From Streptomyces novaecaesareae (GTDB taxonomy: Bacteria; Actinomycetota; Actinomycetes; Streptomycetales; Streptomycetaceae), in NCBI RefSeq assembly GCF_000716875.1, contig NZ_JNWQ01000078.1, positions 1-39,049 of the forward strand: a stretch of 39,049 bases of DNA. The letters are read 5' to 3'. The position numbers were made by a program, and so were the translations under genes. Shown one piece after another: positions 22,728 to 31,569 of the stretch. Each line of letters begins with the position of its first letter. The stretch's first letter is position 1. Under the pieces are notes generated by a model. It did not search any database and had not been told where the DNA came from. It saw only the letters and a list, made by a program, of their open reading frames with translations.

Positions 22728-23726
22728 TCAGGCGAGCAGGTCGGACTGGAGGGTGACGACCTGGCGGAAGGGCGGGGTGGGGACGCCGTCGGGGTTGGTC
22801 ATGGTGATGACGGCGAGGATGTCGGAGGCGGAGAGGTAGGCGACGCGGGCGGTGGGGGTGCCCTTGGGGGCGTTCGTGGTGGACTCCAGGGCGGTCAGGT
22901 CGACGCCGGCGACGGTGTCCCAGTCCTGGTGGGCGGTGGTCTTGGTGTCCGGGGCGGCCTTGGTGCGGCCCTTGGAGCGCAGGGAGGAGAAGGCGTCCCA
23001 GGACTCGTGGGCGGAGCCGAAGCGCAGCAGCCGGATCTGGGTGCGGGTGCCGTCGGAGGCCGTCCACTCCCGGACGGTGGCCGCGCGGCAGGCGTCCTCC
23101 AGGAGGAGTTCGCGCAGCTTGGCCGGGTCCTGCTGCTCGGCGAGGATCGCGTCGCAGGTCACCCAGTCGGCGGGGGCCGTCGCGGCCGGGGCCGCGGACG
23201 CGGAGCCGGTCGGGGACGCCGTCGGGGATCCGGAGGCCGTGGGCTTCGCCGTGGGGGCCGGGAAGGTCGGCGCGCTCGTGGAGCCGCCGGCCTCCTTGGG
23301 GGCGGGCAGCAGCAGGTGGCGCAGGTCCGCGTAGTGGAGGGCCTTGCCCTTGCCGTCCGGGGCGGCCTTGCCGGAGGGCAGGGGCGGCAGCGTCAGCGGC
23401 GGAAAGGTGTAGCGGCCGTCGCCCGCGGTGGCCAGGCCGGGGATGTCGGTGCGCTCGGGGGCGGTGACGGCCAGGGCGGTGCCGGTGCCGGCGAGGGCGA
23501 ACACCAGGGCGGCGCAGCTCCAGCGGACGGCGGCCTTGCGGCGGCGGACCCGGCGGGCCTGCTGCTCCGCGAGCTCCTCGGGGGTCGGGGCGGGCGGCGC
23601 GGTGAACTCCAGTGCCCCGATGGCCGGTTCGGGCAGCGGCGGCACCGGCGGGGTGGCCGGAGCCGAGGCCGGGACCGGCGGCAGCGGGTCGGAGGCGGGC
23701 GGCGGCGGGGTGGCGTGGTCGGTCAT
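22728..23726 (-). CDS. Single-pass membrane protein, array member 4
   Basis: 332 aa from the ATG at 23726, overlapping the upstream stop by 4 bp (ATGA). A Pro/Ala-rich cytoplasmic tail with LAEQQARRVRRRK before the membrane is followed by one TM segment (~70-90, WSCAALVFALAGTGTALAV). The extracytoplasmic part contains HYADLRHLLLPAPKEAGG, a Ser/Thr/Pro-Ala linker, and a domain with two cysteines (TCDAI, EDACRA). It ends RLLRFGSAHESWDAF and ILAVITMTNPDGV. The LRxLLxPxP motif and RFGSA...F segment are shared with its neighbours. Last gene of the four; function unknown. Confidence 0.75.
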   Translation of the reverse strand: MTDHATPPPPASDPLPPVPASAPATPPVPPLPEPAIGALEFTAPPAPTPEELAEQQARRVRRRKAAVRWSCAALVFALAGTGTALAVTAPERTDIPGLATAGDGRYTFPPLTLPPLPSGKAAPDGKGKALHYADLRHLLLPAPKEAGGSTSAPTFPAPTAKPTASGSPTASPTGSASAAPAATAPADWVTCDAILAEQQDPAKLRELLLEDACRAATVREWTASDGTRTQIRLLRFGSAHESWDAFSSLRSKGRTKAAPDTKTTAHQDWDTVAGVDLTALESTTNAPKGTPTARVAYLSASDILAVITMTNPDGVPTPPFRQVVTLQSDLLA

Positions 23727-24580
23727 GCGGACGCTCCCGGGCGGGCGAGGCGGTCGAGCTGCAGGGTGAAGAGGGCGACGATCTTGTCCTTGGGCAGCGG
23801 TGCCACGCCCTCGGCGTTCATGACGACCAGGAGGTCGCCCTCGGCGGCCGAGCACTCCAGGTAGTCGATCGGCGCGGAGGGCGGCGTCGGCATCAGGTAG
23901 CAGTGCGCCTCGGGGTGGCCGGGGATGGTCGGGCCGATCCGGAAGAGTCCGGTGTCGCCGGTGAAGACCGCGGTGTACTCGTTGATCCGCTGCACTTCCT
24001 GCTGGTTGAACTGGCGCAGCTTCAGGCCGATCACCAGGTCGTCCCCGGTGGAGAGGTAGGTGCGCACGCCGGTGGCCTTGACGTGCAGGCCCTCCCAGTA
24101 GGAGCGGAGCTTGTCGCGCTTGTCCTTGGGGATCTGCTGGAGTTCGGCGTCGAGCTCGGCGGACAGCTGCTCGCCGTTCAGCTCGGTGTCGTTGCCGTAG
24201 ACGCCGTCGTCCGGGCCGGGCCGGTAGCCGGCCGGGACGGGCACCAGCAGGTCGCGCAGCGAGCCGAAGTGGCTACCGTTGGACTTGGCGCCGTACGGGG
24301 TGGCGGTCGCGGTCGGGGTGGGCGCGGTGGAGGGGGCGGCGGCAGTGGCCGGGGCCGGGTCGTCGTACTGGGTCTTGATGATGCCGATGCCGATGGCCAC
24401 GCCGACCAGCGCGGCCGCGGCCGTCGCGGCACCCGCGCGCAGCAGCCGGCGGGAGCCGGGGCTGCCGGGCTCGGCGGTGGCGGGCTGCTCGGGCGACTCG
24501 GCGGCGGGCACGGGCTCCGCCGCAGGCGTCGGCTCGGGCTCGGGCGCGGCCGGGTTCGCGGTCAGGGTGTCGTCGTTCAT
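23723..24580 (-). CDS. Single-pass membrane protein, array member 3
   Basis: 285 aa from the ATG at 24580 (ATGA overlap with member 2). A Pro/Glu/Ala-rich tail of ~43 residues precedes SRRLLRAG and one TM segment (~48-68, AATAAAALVGVAIGIGII). Outside, a short Thr/Pro/Ala linker leads to GSLRDLLVPVPAGYRPGPDD, the shared motif, and a domain with KLRQFNQQEVQRINEY, CYLMPTPPSAPIDYLECS and GDLLVVMNAEGV. Two cysteines could form a disulfide. Translationally coupled on both sides; no known family recognised. Confidence 0.75.
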   Translation of the reverse strand: MNDDTLTANPAAPEPEPTPAAEPVPAAESPEQPATAEPGSPGSRRLLRAGAATAAAALVGVAIGIGIIKTQYDDPAPATAAAPSTAPTPTATATPYGAKSNGSHFGSLRDLLVPVPAGYRPGPDDGVYGNDTELNGEQLSAELDAELQQIPKDKRDKLRSYWEGLHVKATGVRTYLSTGDDLVIGLKLRQFNQQEVQRINEYTAVFTGDTGLFRIGPTIPGHPEAHCYLMPTPPSAPIDYLECSAAEGDLLVVMNAEGVAPLPKDKIVALFTLQLDRLARPGASA

Positions 24581-25428
24581 ATCAAGCGCTCCCACTGCCG
24601 CTTGGCGAGGTCCTTGAGGGTGCCGGAGTCCACCGGCTTGGGGCCGAAGACCTCGACGGTCATCTGCAGCGAGCCGCGCTTGGCGACGGCCTGGCCGTAG
24701 TAGTACGTGTCGGTGCTCTCGGCCCAGTGGCGGGGCGAACTCTCCACCTTGTAGCCGCCGTTGGCGCCGTCGCCGGTGAAGGGCTCCCAGTTGTTGGTCT
24801 TCGCCTCGTCGGCGTGGTCCGGCGCGAACTGCATCAGCGAGACGCGGTAGCGGACGTCGTCCTTCTTCCAGTCCACCTCGGCCGCGCGCCGGAATCCGCG
24901 CGAGGTGAGGTCCTTGAACCGGTAGGCCGCGTCGCCGGAGCGTTCGGAGATCTCGCCGACCGTGATCCAGCTGGGCTTGTCCGGGTAGTCGGACCAGGGG
25001 GTGCTGCCCTCGGGGGCGGTGATCAGCAGCTTGGTCAGGTCGCCGTCGATGGCGAGCGGGGCGGGCTGCTCGGCGGCGAGGGCGGCCGGGTCGACCGCCT
25101 CGGCCGGGTAGGACGGGCGGGCCACCTGCAGCGGCGGCAGCGGCGTGGGCGGGCGCTGGGCCTGCACGGCGTAGCCGGTGCCGGCGCCGGCCAGGGTGCC
25201 CAGCACCAGGGCGTACGCGGCCAGCCGCACCGGGCGGGGGCGGCGCGGGGCGCGGGGTTCGCGGTCGGGGCCGGCCTCCAGCAGGTCGCCCGGCGCGACG
25301 GGCGCCAGGGCGGCCGACGGCTCGGCGGGAGGCAGAACGTCGGGCGGAAGAACGGGGGGCGGAGGAACGGCAGGCGCGGCAGGCGCGGCGGGCGCAGCGG
25401 GTACCGGCTCCGCGGGTTCGGTGGTCAC
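24577..25428 (-). CDS. Single-pass membrane protein, array member 2
   Basis: 283 aa from the GTG at 25428 (GGAG 8 nt upstream), ending with a 4-bp overlap into member 3. A Pro/Ala-rich tail with RAPRRPRPVR is followed by a TM segment (~70-88, LAAYALVLGTLAGAGTGYAV). The outer region has GDLTKLLITAPEGSTPWSDY (motif counterpart), ISERSGDAAYRFKDLTSRGF, YRVSLMQFAPDHADEA, and FGPKPVDSGTLKDLAKRQWERL. The last helix resembles the MKRQRDWLA end of member 1. Function unknown. Confidence 0.75.
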   Translation of the reverse strand: MTTEPAEPVPAAPAAPAAPAVPPPPVLPPDVLPPAEPSAALAPVAPGDLLEAGPDREPRAPRRPRPVRLAAYALVLGTLAGAGTGYAVQAQRPPTPLPPLQVARPSYPAEAVDPAALAAEQPAPLAIDGDLTKLLITAPEGSTPWSDYPDKPSWITVGEISERSGDAAYRFKDLTSRGFRRAAEVDWKKDDVRYRVSLMQFAPDHADEAKTNNWEPFTGDGANGGYKVESSPRHWAESTDTYYYGQAVAKRGSLQMTVEVFGPKPVDSGTLKDLAKRQWERLI

Positions 25429-25500
25429 GGAAGTGGCTCCAGAGGAGGGAGGGAGGGTGGCGTCGGAGGGCGGGCGGCGCGCGTGAACGCGGGCGCGGGC

Positions 25501-26421
<921 letters not shown>

Positions 26422-26558
26422 GGGACTCCCCCCAGGGAAGAATGCGGATTCTCACGCGCGGGCCCCCTCCCGGGAACCACTCCCCCAGCGGGTTCCGGAC
26501 TGTCCGTCACGCGTTTCAGCAGGCATTATGAGGGTCTGCTGAGACCACTGCCAACAAA

Positions 26559-27368
26559 TTGACTTCCTCCCCGCGCTGAAGCACTGGGATTCCGGCTGCG
26601 CGTGCCGTGCGGGGGCTTCGCCCCATGCATGTGCGCGTTGCCGGTGGTTGGCGCTTCACGGACCGCCTCATGGCGAGGTCTCCACGCCCTGACACCGCAT
26701 GCCCTGCGGCGTTGAGGATGTTCTTCGCGGCGTTCACGTCGGCATGGTCCTGGTGTCCGCAGGCGGTGCACTCGAAGACCGCTTGGCTCTTGCGGTTCTT
26801 CGGGTCCACGTGCTTGCAGTCGTTGCAGGTCTGTGACGTGTACGCGGGATTCACCAGCACGACACGGGTGCCGGTGGTGCGCGCCGCGTTGCGCAGCGCA
26901 AGTTCGAGCATGTGCCAACCCTTGTCGAGGATGGCCTGGTTGAGTCCGGACTTCTGCCGGACATTCCGGCCGGGCTGCTCAGTCGTTCCGGCTGCGCTCG
27001 CGGTCATGGCATGTGTACGCAGGTCTTCCAGCACCACCCTGGCGTTGCGGGCGGCCAGTTCGGCGGCGGTCTGGGCACAGAAGTCGGCGCGCCGGTTGCG
27101 GACGCGACCGGTGATCGAGTTGATCTTCGCCAGCACGGCTTTCCGGCGGTTACTGCCTCGTGTGCACCGGGAGAGCTGTTGCCACAATCGGCGCAGCCGC
27201 TTCACCTCCCCGGGCGTGACGCACTGGCGGTCATGGAAGGTTCCTTCACTGGTCGTCGCGGCGACCTTCACCCCCGGTCCACACCGACCGGCAGACGTCA
27301 CCGAACACCTCGCACAACTCGACTTGCGCCGAGTCGAGTTCAAGCCGGTACCGACGCCCGGACAACAT
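26559..27368 (-). pseudogene. tnpB remnant missing the first RuvC segment
   Basis: A short N-terminal piece from the ATG at 27368 (GRRYRLELDSAQVELCEVFG, then CRSVWTG) is the TnpB opening. Near 27270 it jumps, in another frame, to the middle of the protein (VAATTSEGTFHDRQCVTPGE). The remaining C-terminal half is intact: E in VVLEDLRTHAMT, KSGLNQAILDKGWH, the zinc ribbon TCNDC...FECTACG, and the last Asp in HADVNAAKNIL. About 150 codons, including the first catalytic Asp, are lost, so it cannot be an active nuclease. The frame continues beyond the element end to 26516. Confidence 0.85.
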
Positions 27369-27491
27369 CGCGGAACACCCCCGTTCGGCCGCTGTGATCA
27401 ACCTAGTGCACATCACTGACAACACAGCGGCTTGCGCCGCTTCGCGACTCCAGGCCAAGGATGAGCTAACCCCCAGCTGAAGCAGGGAGTC
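26559..27491 (-). mobile_element. Decayed tnpB element
   Basis: The right end near 26559 reads, on the minus strand, GGGGAGGAAGTCAA, closely matching the end assigned to the 1.2-kb element. A GCTGAAGCA-centred motif lies beside it (26574-26582). A related sequence, CCCCAGCTGAAGCAGGGAGT, occurs in the same orientation at the other side (27471-27490), suggesting a second element end or nested insertion. The gene inside is deleted and frameshifted. Confidence 0.6.
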
Positions 27492-27559
27492 TTCGCTCAG
27501 GAATTCAGATCAATCACCATATCCTCGCCCAATGTCTAATGAATCAAGCTGACGTCTCG

Positions 27560-28597
27560 TCAATTCACTTCCACACCCGTGATGTTGCCGAAGGTTCGGC
27601 GGTAGGCGCCCGGGGTGGTGCCGAGGGCCGCGTGGAAGCGGCGGCGCAGGTTGACGGCGGAGGCCAGGCCGACGCGGGCGGCGACGGCCTCCACCGGCAG
27701 GGCGGTGCGCTCCAGCAGCACCCGGGCGGCGTCGATCCGGCGGGCCAGCAGCCACTGGCCGGGGCTGGTGCCGAGCTGTTCGGCGAAGCGCCGGGCCAGG
27801 GTGCGGCCGGACACCCCGGCGCGGGCGGCCAGGTCGTCCAGGGCCAGCCGCTCCCCCAGGCGCTCCTGGGCCCACTCCAGCAGCGGCGCCAGCGACTCGT
27901 CCGCCCGGGCCGGCTCGGGGGCGTCGGCGTACTGCAGCTGGCTGCCCTCGCGGTGCGGGGGCAGCACCATGTGCCGGGCGACCCGGGCGGCGTAGGCCGC
28001 GCCGTGGTCGCGGCGCAGCAGGTGCAGGCACAGGTCGATGCCCGCGCCGGACCCGGCGCTGGTGGCGACGTCGCCGTGGTCGACGTACAGGACGTCCCGG
28101 TCCACCCGCAACGCGGGGTACTCGGCGGCGAGTTGGGCGGTACGGCCCCAGTGGGTGGTGGCGCTGCGGCCGTCGAGCAGTCCGGCCTGGGCGAGGACGA
28201 AGGCGCCGGTGCAGATGGAGACGATCCGGGCCCCGCGCGCGTGGGCGGCGCGCAGCGCGGCGAGGACGTCGCCCGCGACCGGGGAGCCGGGCGGGTGCCA
28301 GCCGGGGACGACGACGGTGTCGGCCCGCTCCAGCGCCTCCAGGCCGTCCTCGACCAGCAGCGGGGCGCCGAGGGTGGTGGGCACCGGGCCGGGGGCCCGG
28401 GTGCACAGCCGGAAGTCGTAGTGGGTGGGGAGCCCGGCCCGTTCGGTGCCGAAGACCTCGGCGGCGCAGGCGAGTTCGAAGGGCGACTGGGGCGCGCCGA
28501 GCAGGGCCACCACCCGGTGGCGGCGCGCGACGGGGGCGGGAACGGCGGGCGCGAGGGTCGCGGCGGTGGCGGCGGTCTCGGGGGCGGCGAGGCTCAT
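27560..28597 (-). CDS. GlxA-like regulator: DJ-1/PfpI domain fused to AraC-type HTH
   Basis: 345 aa from the ATG at 28597. The N-terminal half is a class I amidotransferase-like (DJ-1/PfpI) domain: VVALLGAPQSPFELACAAEVFG, DTVVVPGWHPPG, and the nucleophile-elbow region RIVSICTGAFVLAQAGLLDG with its cysteine. The C-terminal half has two AraC helix-turn-helices (LALDDLAARAGVSGRTLARRF and LPVEAVAARVGLASAVNLRRRF). Such regulators sense small molecules and activate nearby genes. There is no Shine-Dalgarno sequence; TACATT ends exactly 6 nt before the ATG, suggesting leaderless translation. It is divergent from a cupin gene, the likely target. Confidence 0.93.
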   Translation of the reverse strand: MSLAAPETAATAATLAPAVPAPVARRHRVVALLGAPQSPFELACAAEVFGTERAGLPTHYDFRLCTRAPGPVPTTLGAPLLVEDGLEALERADTVVVPGWHPPGSPVAGDVLAALRAAHARGARIVSICTGAFVLAQAGLLDGRSATTHWGRTAQLAAEYPALRVDRDVLYVDHGDVATSAGSGAGIDLCLHLLRRDHGAAYAARVARHMVLPPHREGSQLQYADAPEPARADESLAPLLEWAQERLGERLALDDLAARAGVSGRTLARRFAEQLGTSPGQWLLARRIDAARVLLERTALPVEAVAARVGLASAVNLRRRFHAALGTTPGAYRRTFGNITGVEVN

Positions 28598-28667
28598 GGC
28601 AGGAATGTACCCGAGGATGTCTTTCCGGACTCTGGGGCGGCGGGCGCGGGGCGGCCACAGTGGGGGC

Positions 28668-28994
28668 ATGAACGAACAGGACGCGGGACTCAAGACGTCG
28701 GTGCTGGTGGACGAGGTGGAGCCGGTCGAGGTCGGGCCGGGGATCGTGCGGCGCCGGCTGACGGCCACCGACTACGCGCGCGCTTGGCTGATCGACTTCG
28801 CGCCGGGCAGCCGGTGGCCGGAGGTCGACGTGCACGCCACCGAGGAGCGGTACTTCGTGCTGAGCGGCGAGGTGATCGAGGGTGAGGAGCGCCACCCGGC
28901 GGGCAGCTACGTCACCTTCGCGCCGGGCAGCCGGCACCGGCCGCGCACCGAGATCGGCGCGCGGATGCTGGGGATCACGGTGATGAACGCCTGA
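28668..28994 (+). CDS. Small cupin-domain protein
   Basis: 108 aa from the ATG at 28668. The single cupin barrel shows PGSRWPEVDVHATEERYFVLSGEV (motif 1, with His and Glu ligands) and PAGSYVTFAPGSRHRPRTE (motif 2, with His). It probably binds a metal; members include isomerases, oxygenases and ChrR-like sensors. GGGGGC directly upstream may act as a ribosome site. The gene is 70 bp from the divergent GlxA-like regulator and is followed by a terminator. Confidence 0.87.
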   Translation: MNEQDAGLKTSVLVDEVEPVEVGPGIVRRRLTATDYARAWLIDFAPGSRWPEVDVHATEERYFVLSGEVIEGEERHPAGSYVTFAPGSRHRPRTEIGARMLGITVMNA

Positions 28995-29020
28995 TCCGGA
29001 AGGCCTGACCGCGGCAGGGT

Positions 29021-29047
29021 CCCGCCCCCCGCGGGGGTGTGGGCGGG
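29021..29047. terminator. Terminator between convergent genes
   Basis: CCCGCCC (29021-29027) and GGGCGGG (29041-29047) form a stem, extended imperfectly outward. It lies between the cupin stop and the end of the convergent regulator gene. A second GC-rich inverted repeat follows around 29101-29121. Confidence 0.6.
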
Positions 29048-29125
29048 CCCTGAGCGACGGGAGGATCCGCGGGAGGGCCGGACGGACGGGGAGGACAGTG
29101 GCCGGGGCCGGGGCCCGGCCCCCGC

Positions 29126-30109
29126 TCAAAGCCAGCCCTTGCGGGCCGCCTGGACGCCGGCCTGGAAGCGGGTGGTGGCGCCCAGGTGGGCGAGGAGGGT
29201 GGAGACGCGGCGCACCACGGTGCGCCGGCCCAGGCCGAGGCGGCGGGCGATGGCGTCGTCGGTGGCGCCGGAGGCCATCAGGGTGAGGATGCGGCGGTCG
29301 CGGTCGTCGATGCGCAGGTCGACGCCGGCCACGGTGGCCGGCACCGCCAGGCGCCACAGGGTCTCGAAGACGGCGGTCAGGGCGTGCAGCAGGCTGGAGG
29401 GGCGTACCAGCAGGGAGACGACGCCGGGGCGGTCGTCGGCGGGCAGGGTGACGATGGCGAGGTCGTCGTCGCCGATGGCGAGCTTGAGCGGCGGCTCGTC
29501 CAGGGTGCGGGCCTGCTCCCCCGCCTCGACCATGCGGGCCATGTTGGGCCCGGCCACCGGGTCCTCGAACGCGCAGCCCTGGTAGATCGCGCGGTAGAGG
29601 ACGCCGGCGGCCATCCGGCGGCGCTGCAGCACTTCCTGGTCGGCGTAGTGGGCGTGGCTGCCGGAGTACGGCGGTATGTCGATGACCCGTACCTGGTGAC
29701 GGGCGGCCAGTTGCAGGCGGCGGCTGGCCGCGAGCACCTCGGCCGGGTTCTCGACCACCTCCAGGGCGCCGTAGCTGCCGGTGTCCTGGCGGGCGAAGCG
29801 GTAGAGGCGTTCGAGTTCGGCGCCGGCCCGGCGGGCGGTGGCCTGGCGCAGCGCGTCGAGCTGAAGGACCGTCTCGACGACCCGGCCGGGTGGCAGTGCC
29901 TCCCAGGCGTGGTCGCGGTCGTCGGCGCTGCCGGCGGTGTCGAAGGCGACCGCGACGCCCTCCTCGGCGAGGTCGCGCAGTACGGCCAGGACGGTGTCCT
30001 CGTCCAGGCCGGCGCCGTGTGCCAGGTCCGTGACGAGGGCCCGTGGCCGCCCGACCAGGCAGCGGTAGACGCGGCCGCGTTCGGAGTCCGGATCCAGTAC
30101 GTCGTGCAC
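29126..30109 (-). CDS. TrmB-type regulator with C-terminal LuxR-like HTH
   Basis: 327 aa from the GTG at 30109 (GGGGGGCGTC upstream). Residues 1-60 form a winged helix of TrmB type (VYRCLVGRPRALVTDLAHGAGLDEDTVLAVLRDLAEEG). A middle sensor region contains VRVIDIPPYSGSHAHYADQE and DDDLAIVTLPADDRPGVVSLLVR. The C-terminus is a LuxR-family helix-turn-helix (DRRILTLMASGATDDAIARRLGLGRRTVVRRVSTLLAHLGA). Actinomycetes have many such proteins, often next to secreted or biosynthetic genes. Here it is divergent from a secreted esterase and a ricin-lectin protein, which it may control. Confidence 0.88.
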   Translation of the reverse strand: MHDVLDPDSERGRVYRCLVGRPRALVTDLAHGAGLDEDTVLAVLRDLAEEGVAVAFDTAGSADDRDHAWEALPPGRVVETVLQLDALRQATARRAGAELERLYRFARQDTGSYGALEVVENPAEVLAASRRLQLAARHQVRVIDIPPYSGSHAHYADQEVLQRRRMAAGVLYRAIYQGCAFEDPVAGPNMARMVEAGEQARTLDEPPLKLAIGDDDLAIVTLPADDRPGVVSLLVRPSSLLHALTAVFETLWRLAVPATVAGVDLRIDDRDRRILTLMASGATDDAIARRLGLGRRTVVRRVSTLLAHLGATTRFQAGVQAARKGWL

Positions 30110-30373
30110 GACGCCCCCCAAGTCGTCCTGTCCCCCGCCGCCCGGCCGTGCCGGGTGGCCGGGGGAACCTACCCGGGCGGGTGGCGCACATGCGCCAGTG
30201 GCCCAGGTGCGTCGCCGGGGGCACTGGCGCGGGGGCGGGCCGCGTGGCGAGAGTTGTCGATGTTCAGACAGGCCATGTGAGACGGGCCGTCAGGACCACC
30301 GTCAGGACGGCTCGCCGCGGCACCCCGTCGCGCCGCCCCGTCGCCACCGACCGTCGAAGGCCGAGGACGACCC
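30110..30373. promoter_or_regulatory. Divergent intergenic region, regulator / esterase
   Basis: 264 bp without a credible gene. It must hold the promoters of both the TrmB/LuxR regulator and the esterase gene. CACTGGC-type words recur (GCCAGTGGCCCAGG near 30193, CACTGGCG near 30221), but no clear -35/-10 pair or palindrome stands out. Confidence 0.4.
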
Positions 30374-31519
30374 ATGACCCCAGCCCGGCTCCTGCAAGCC
30401 CGGCCGCGGCGCGCCGCCCGTACGGCCGTCGCCGCCCTGGCCGCCGGCCTGCTCCTGCTCGCCGCGCCCACGGCCGGCGCCGCCGCCGTCCCCGCACCCT
30501 CGGCCGCGCCCGCGCCCTCGGCCGCCGCCGAGCCGGCCGGGCCGCCGCCGCTGACGGACGGCTCCGGGCTGACCCAGGTCGGCGCCGCCACCGGCAGCGC
30601 CACCAACTTCGTCATCACCGTCACCACCCCCCAGGTCGCCGGGCAACACACCATCCGGATCCTGCTGCCCGCCGACTACGCGCAGCACCCGGACAGACGC
30701 TACCCCGTGCTGTACTTCCTGCACGGCGCCTCGGACAACCCGAGCGACCCGGCGCTGGCCTACCCCGCGCTGACCGCCGCGCAGTCGATGATCACGGTCA
30801 TCCCGGACGGCGGCCTGCGCGGCTGGTACACCGACTGGCTCGACCAGGGCACCGCCGCCGGCGCGCAGAACTGGGAGACCTTCCACCTGGGCCAGGTCGT
30901 CCCGTTCGTCGACGCCAACCTGCGCACCCGCACCGACCGCGCCCACCGGGCCGTCGGCGGCCTGTCCATGGGCGGCTTCGGCGCCCTGCACTACGCCCAG
31001 GACCGCCCCGAACTGTTCGGCCAGGTCCTCACCATGTCCGGCGCCAACGACCTGTCCACCGACGAGATGATCATGCGCGGCGCCGTCGTCGCCACCCTGA
31101 CCAACGTCGGCACCGTGCTGTGCGGCCCCAGCGACGGCCGCCCCTGCGGCTTCGACTTCGGGCCCACCGTCTCCAGCGACGCCGTCTTCGGCACCCCGTA
31201 CCCGGTGTTCAACGCCGACTGGCGCTGGAACGCCGCCGACCCGGCCGCCCGGCTGGGCCTGCTCGCCCACACCGGCATCGCCGTCTACACCGGCAACGGC
31301 AACGGCAACCCCGCCGACATGGAGTTCTGGGTCGAGGGCACCGCCAAGCGCGTCAAGGACCGCCTGGACGCCCTGCGGCTGCCGTACCACTACGTCGACT
31401 ACGGCGACGGCACCGGCTGGGGCGCCGACTGCCACGGCGGCCACACCGCGGGCTGCTGGGCCCAGGACCTCGTGGACTACGTCCCGCGCCTGGAGGCGGC
31501 CTTCGCCGCCGCGCCGTGA
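30374..31519 (+). CDS. Secreted alpha/beta-hydrolase esterase (antigen 85 / esterase D-like)
   Basis: 381 aa from the ATG at 30374, with GAGGACGA upstream. The signal peptide covers residues 1-38 (RPRRAARTAVAALAAGLLLL, Ala-rich cleavage region), followed by an Ala/Pro linker. The hydrolase domain has RRYPVLYFLHGASDNP (oxyanion region), the nucleophile elbow VGGLSMGGFGAL (Ser198), VYTGNGNGNPADMEF near the expected acid, and GWGADCHGGHTAGCWAQDL carrying the candidate catalytic His. Members hydrolyse or transfer acyl groups outside the cell. The ricin-lectin gene follows 50 bp downstream in the same orientation, so they are likely co-transcribed. Confidence 0.88.
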   Translation: MTPARLLQARPRRAARTAVAALAAGLLLLAAPTAGAAAVPAPSAAPAPSAAAEPAGPPPLTDGSGLTQVGAATGSATNFVITVTTPQVAGQHTIRILLPADYAQHPDRRYPVLYFLHGASDNPSDPALAYPALTAAQSMITVIPDGGLRGWYTDWLDQGTAAGAQNWETFHLGQVVPFVDANLRTRTDRAHRAVGGLSMGGFGALHYAQDRPELFGQVLTMSGANDLSTDEMIMRGAVVATLTNVGTVLCGPSDGRPCGFDFGPTVSSDAVFGTPYPVFNADWRWNAADPAARLGLLAHTGIAVYTGNGNGNPADMEFWVEGTAKRVKDRLDALRLPYHYVDYGDGTGWGADCHGGHTAGCWAQDLVDYVPRLEAAFAAAP

Positions 31520-31569
31520 GAAGCCCGACGCCTCTCCCCCTCTCTCCTCCTGACGAAAGGACACCCCCC

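Noticed and set aside
27510..30224. 904-codon minus-strand frame across the GlxA and TrmB genes
   Set aside because: Low-complexity Arg/Pro/Gly sequence, in another frame than the two recognisable regulators.
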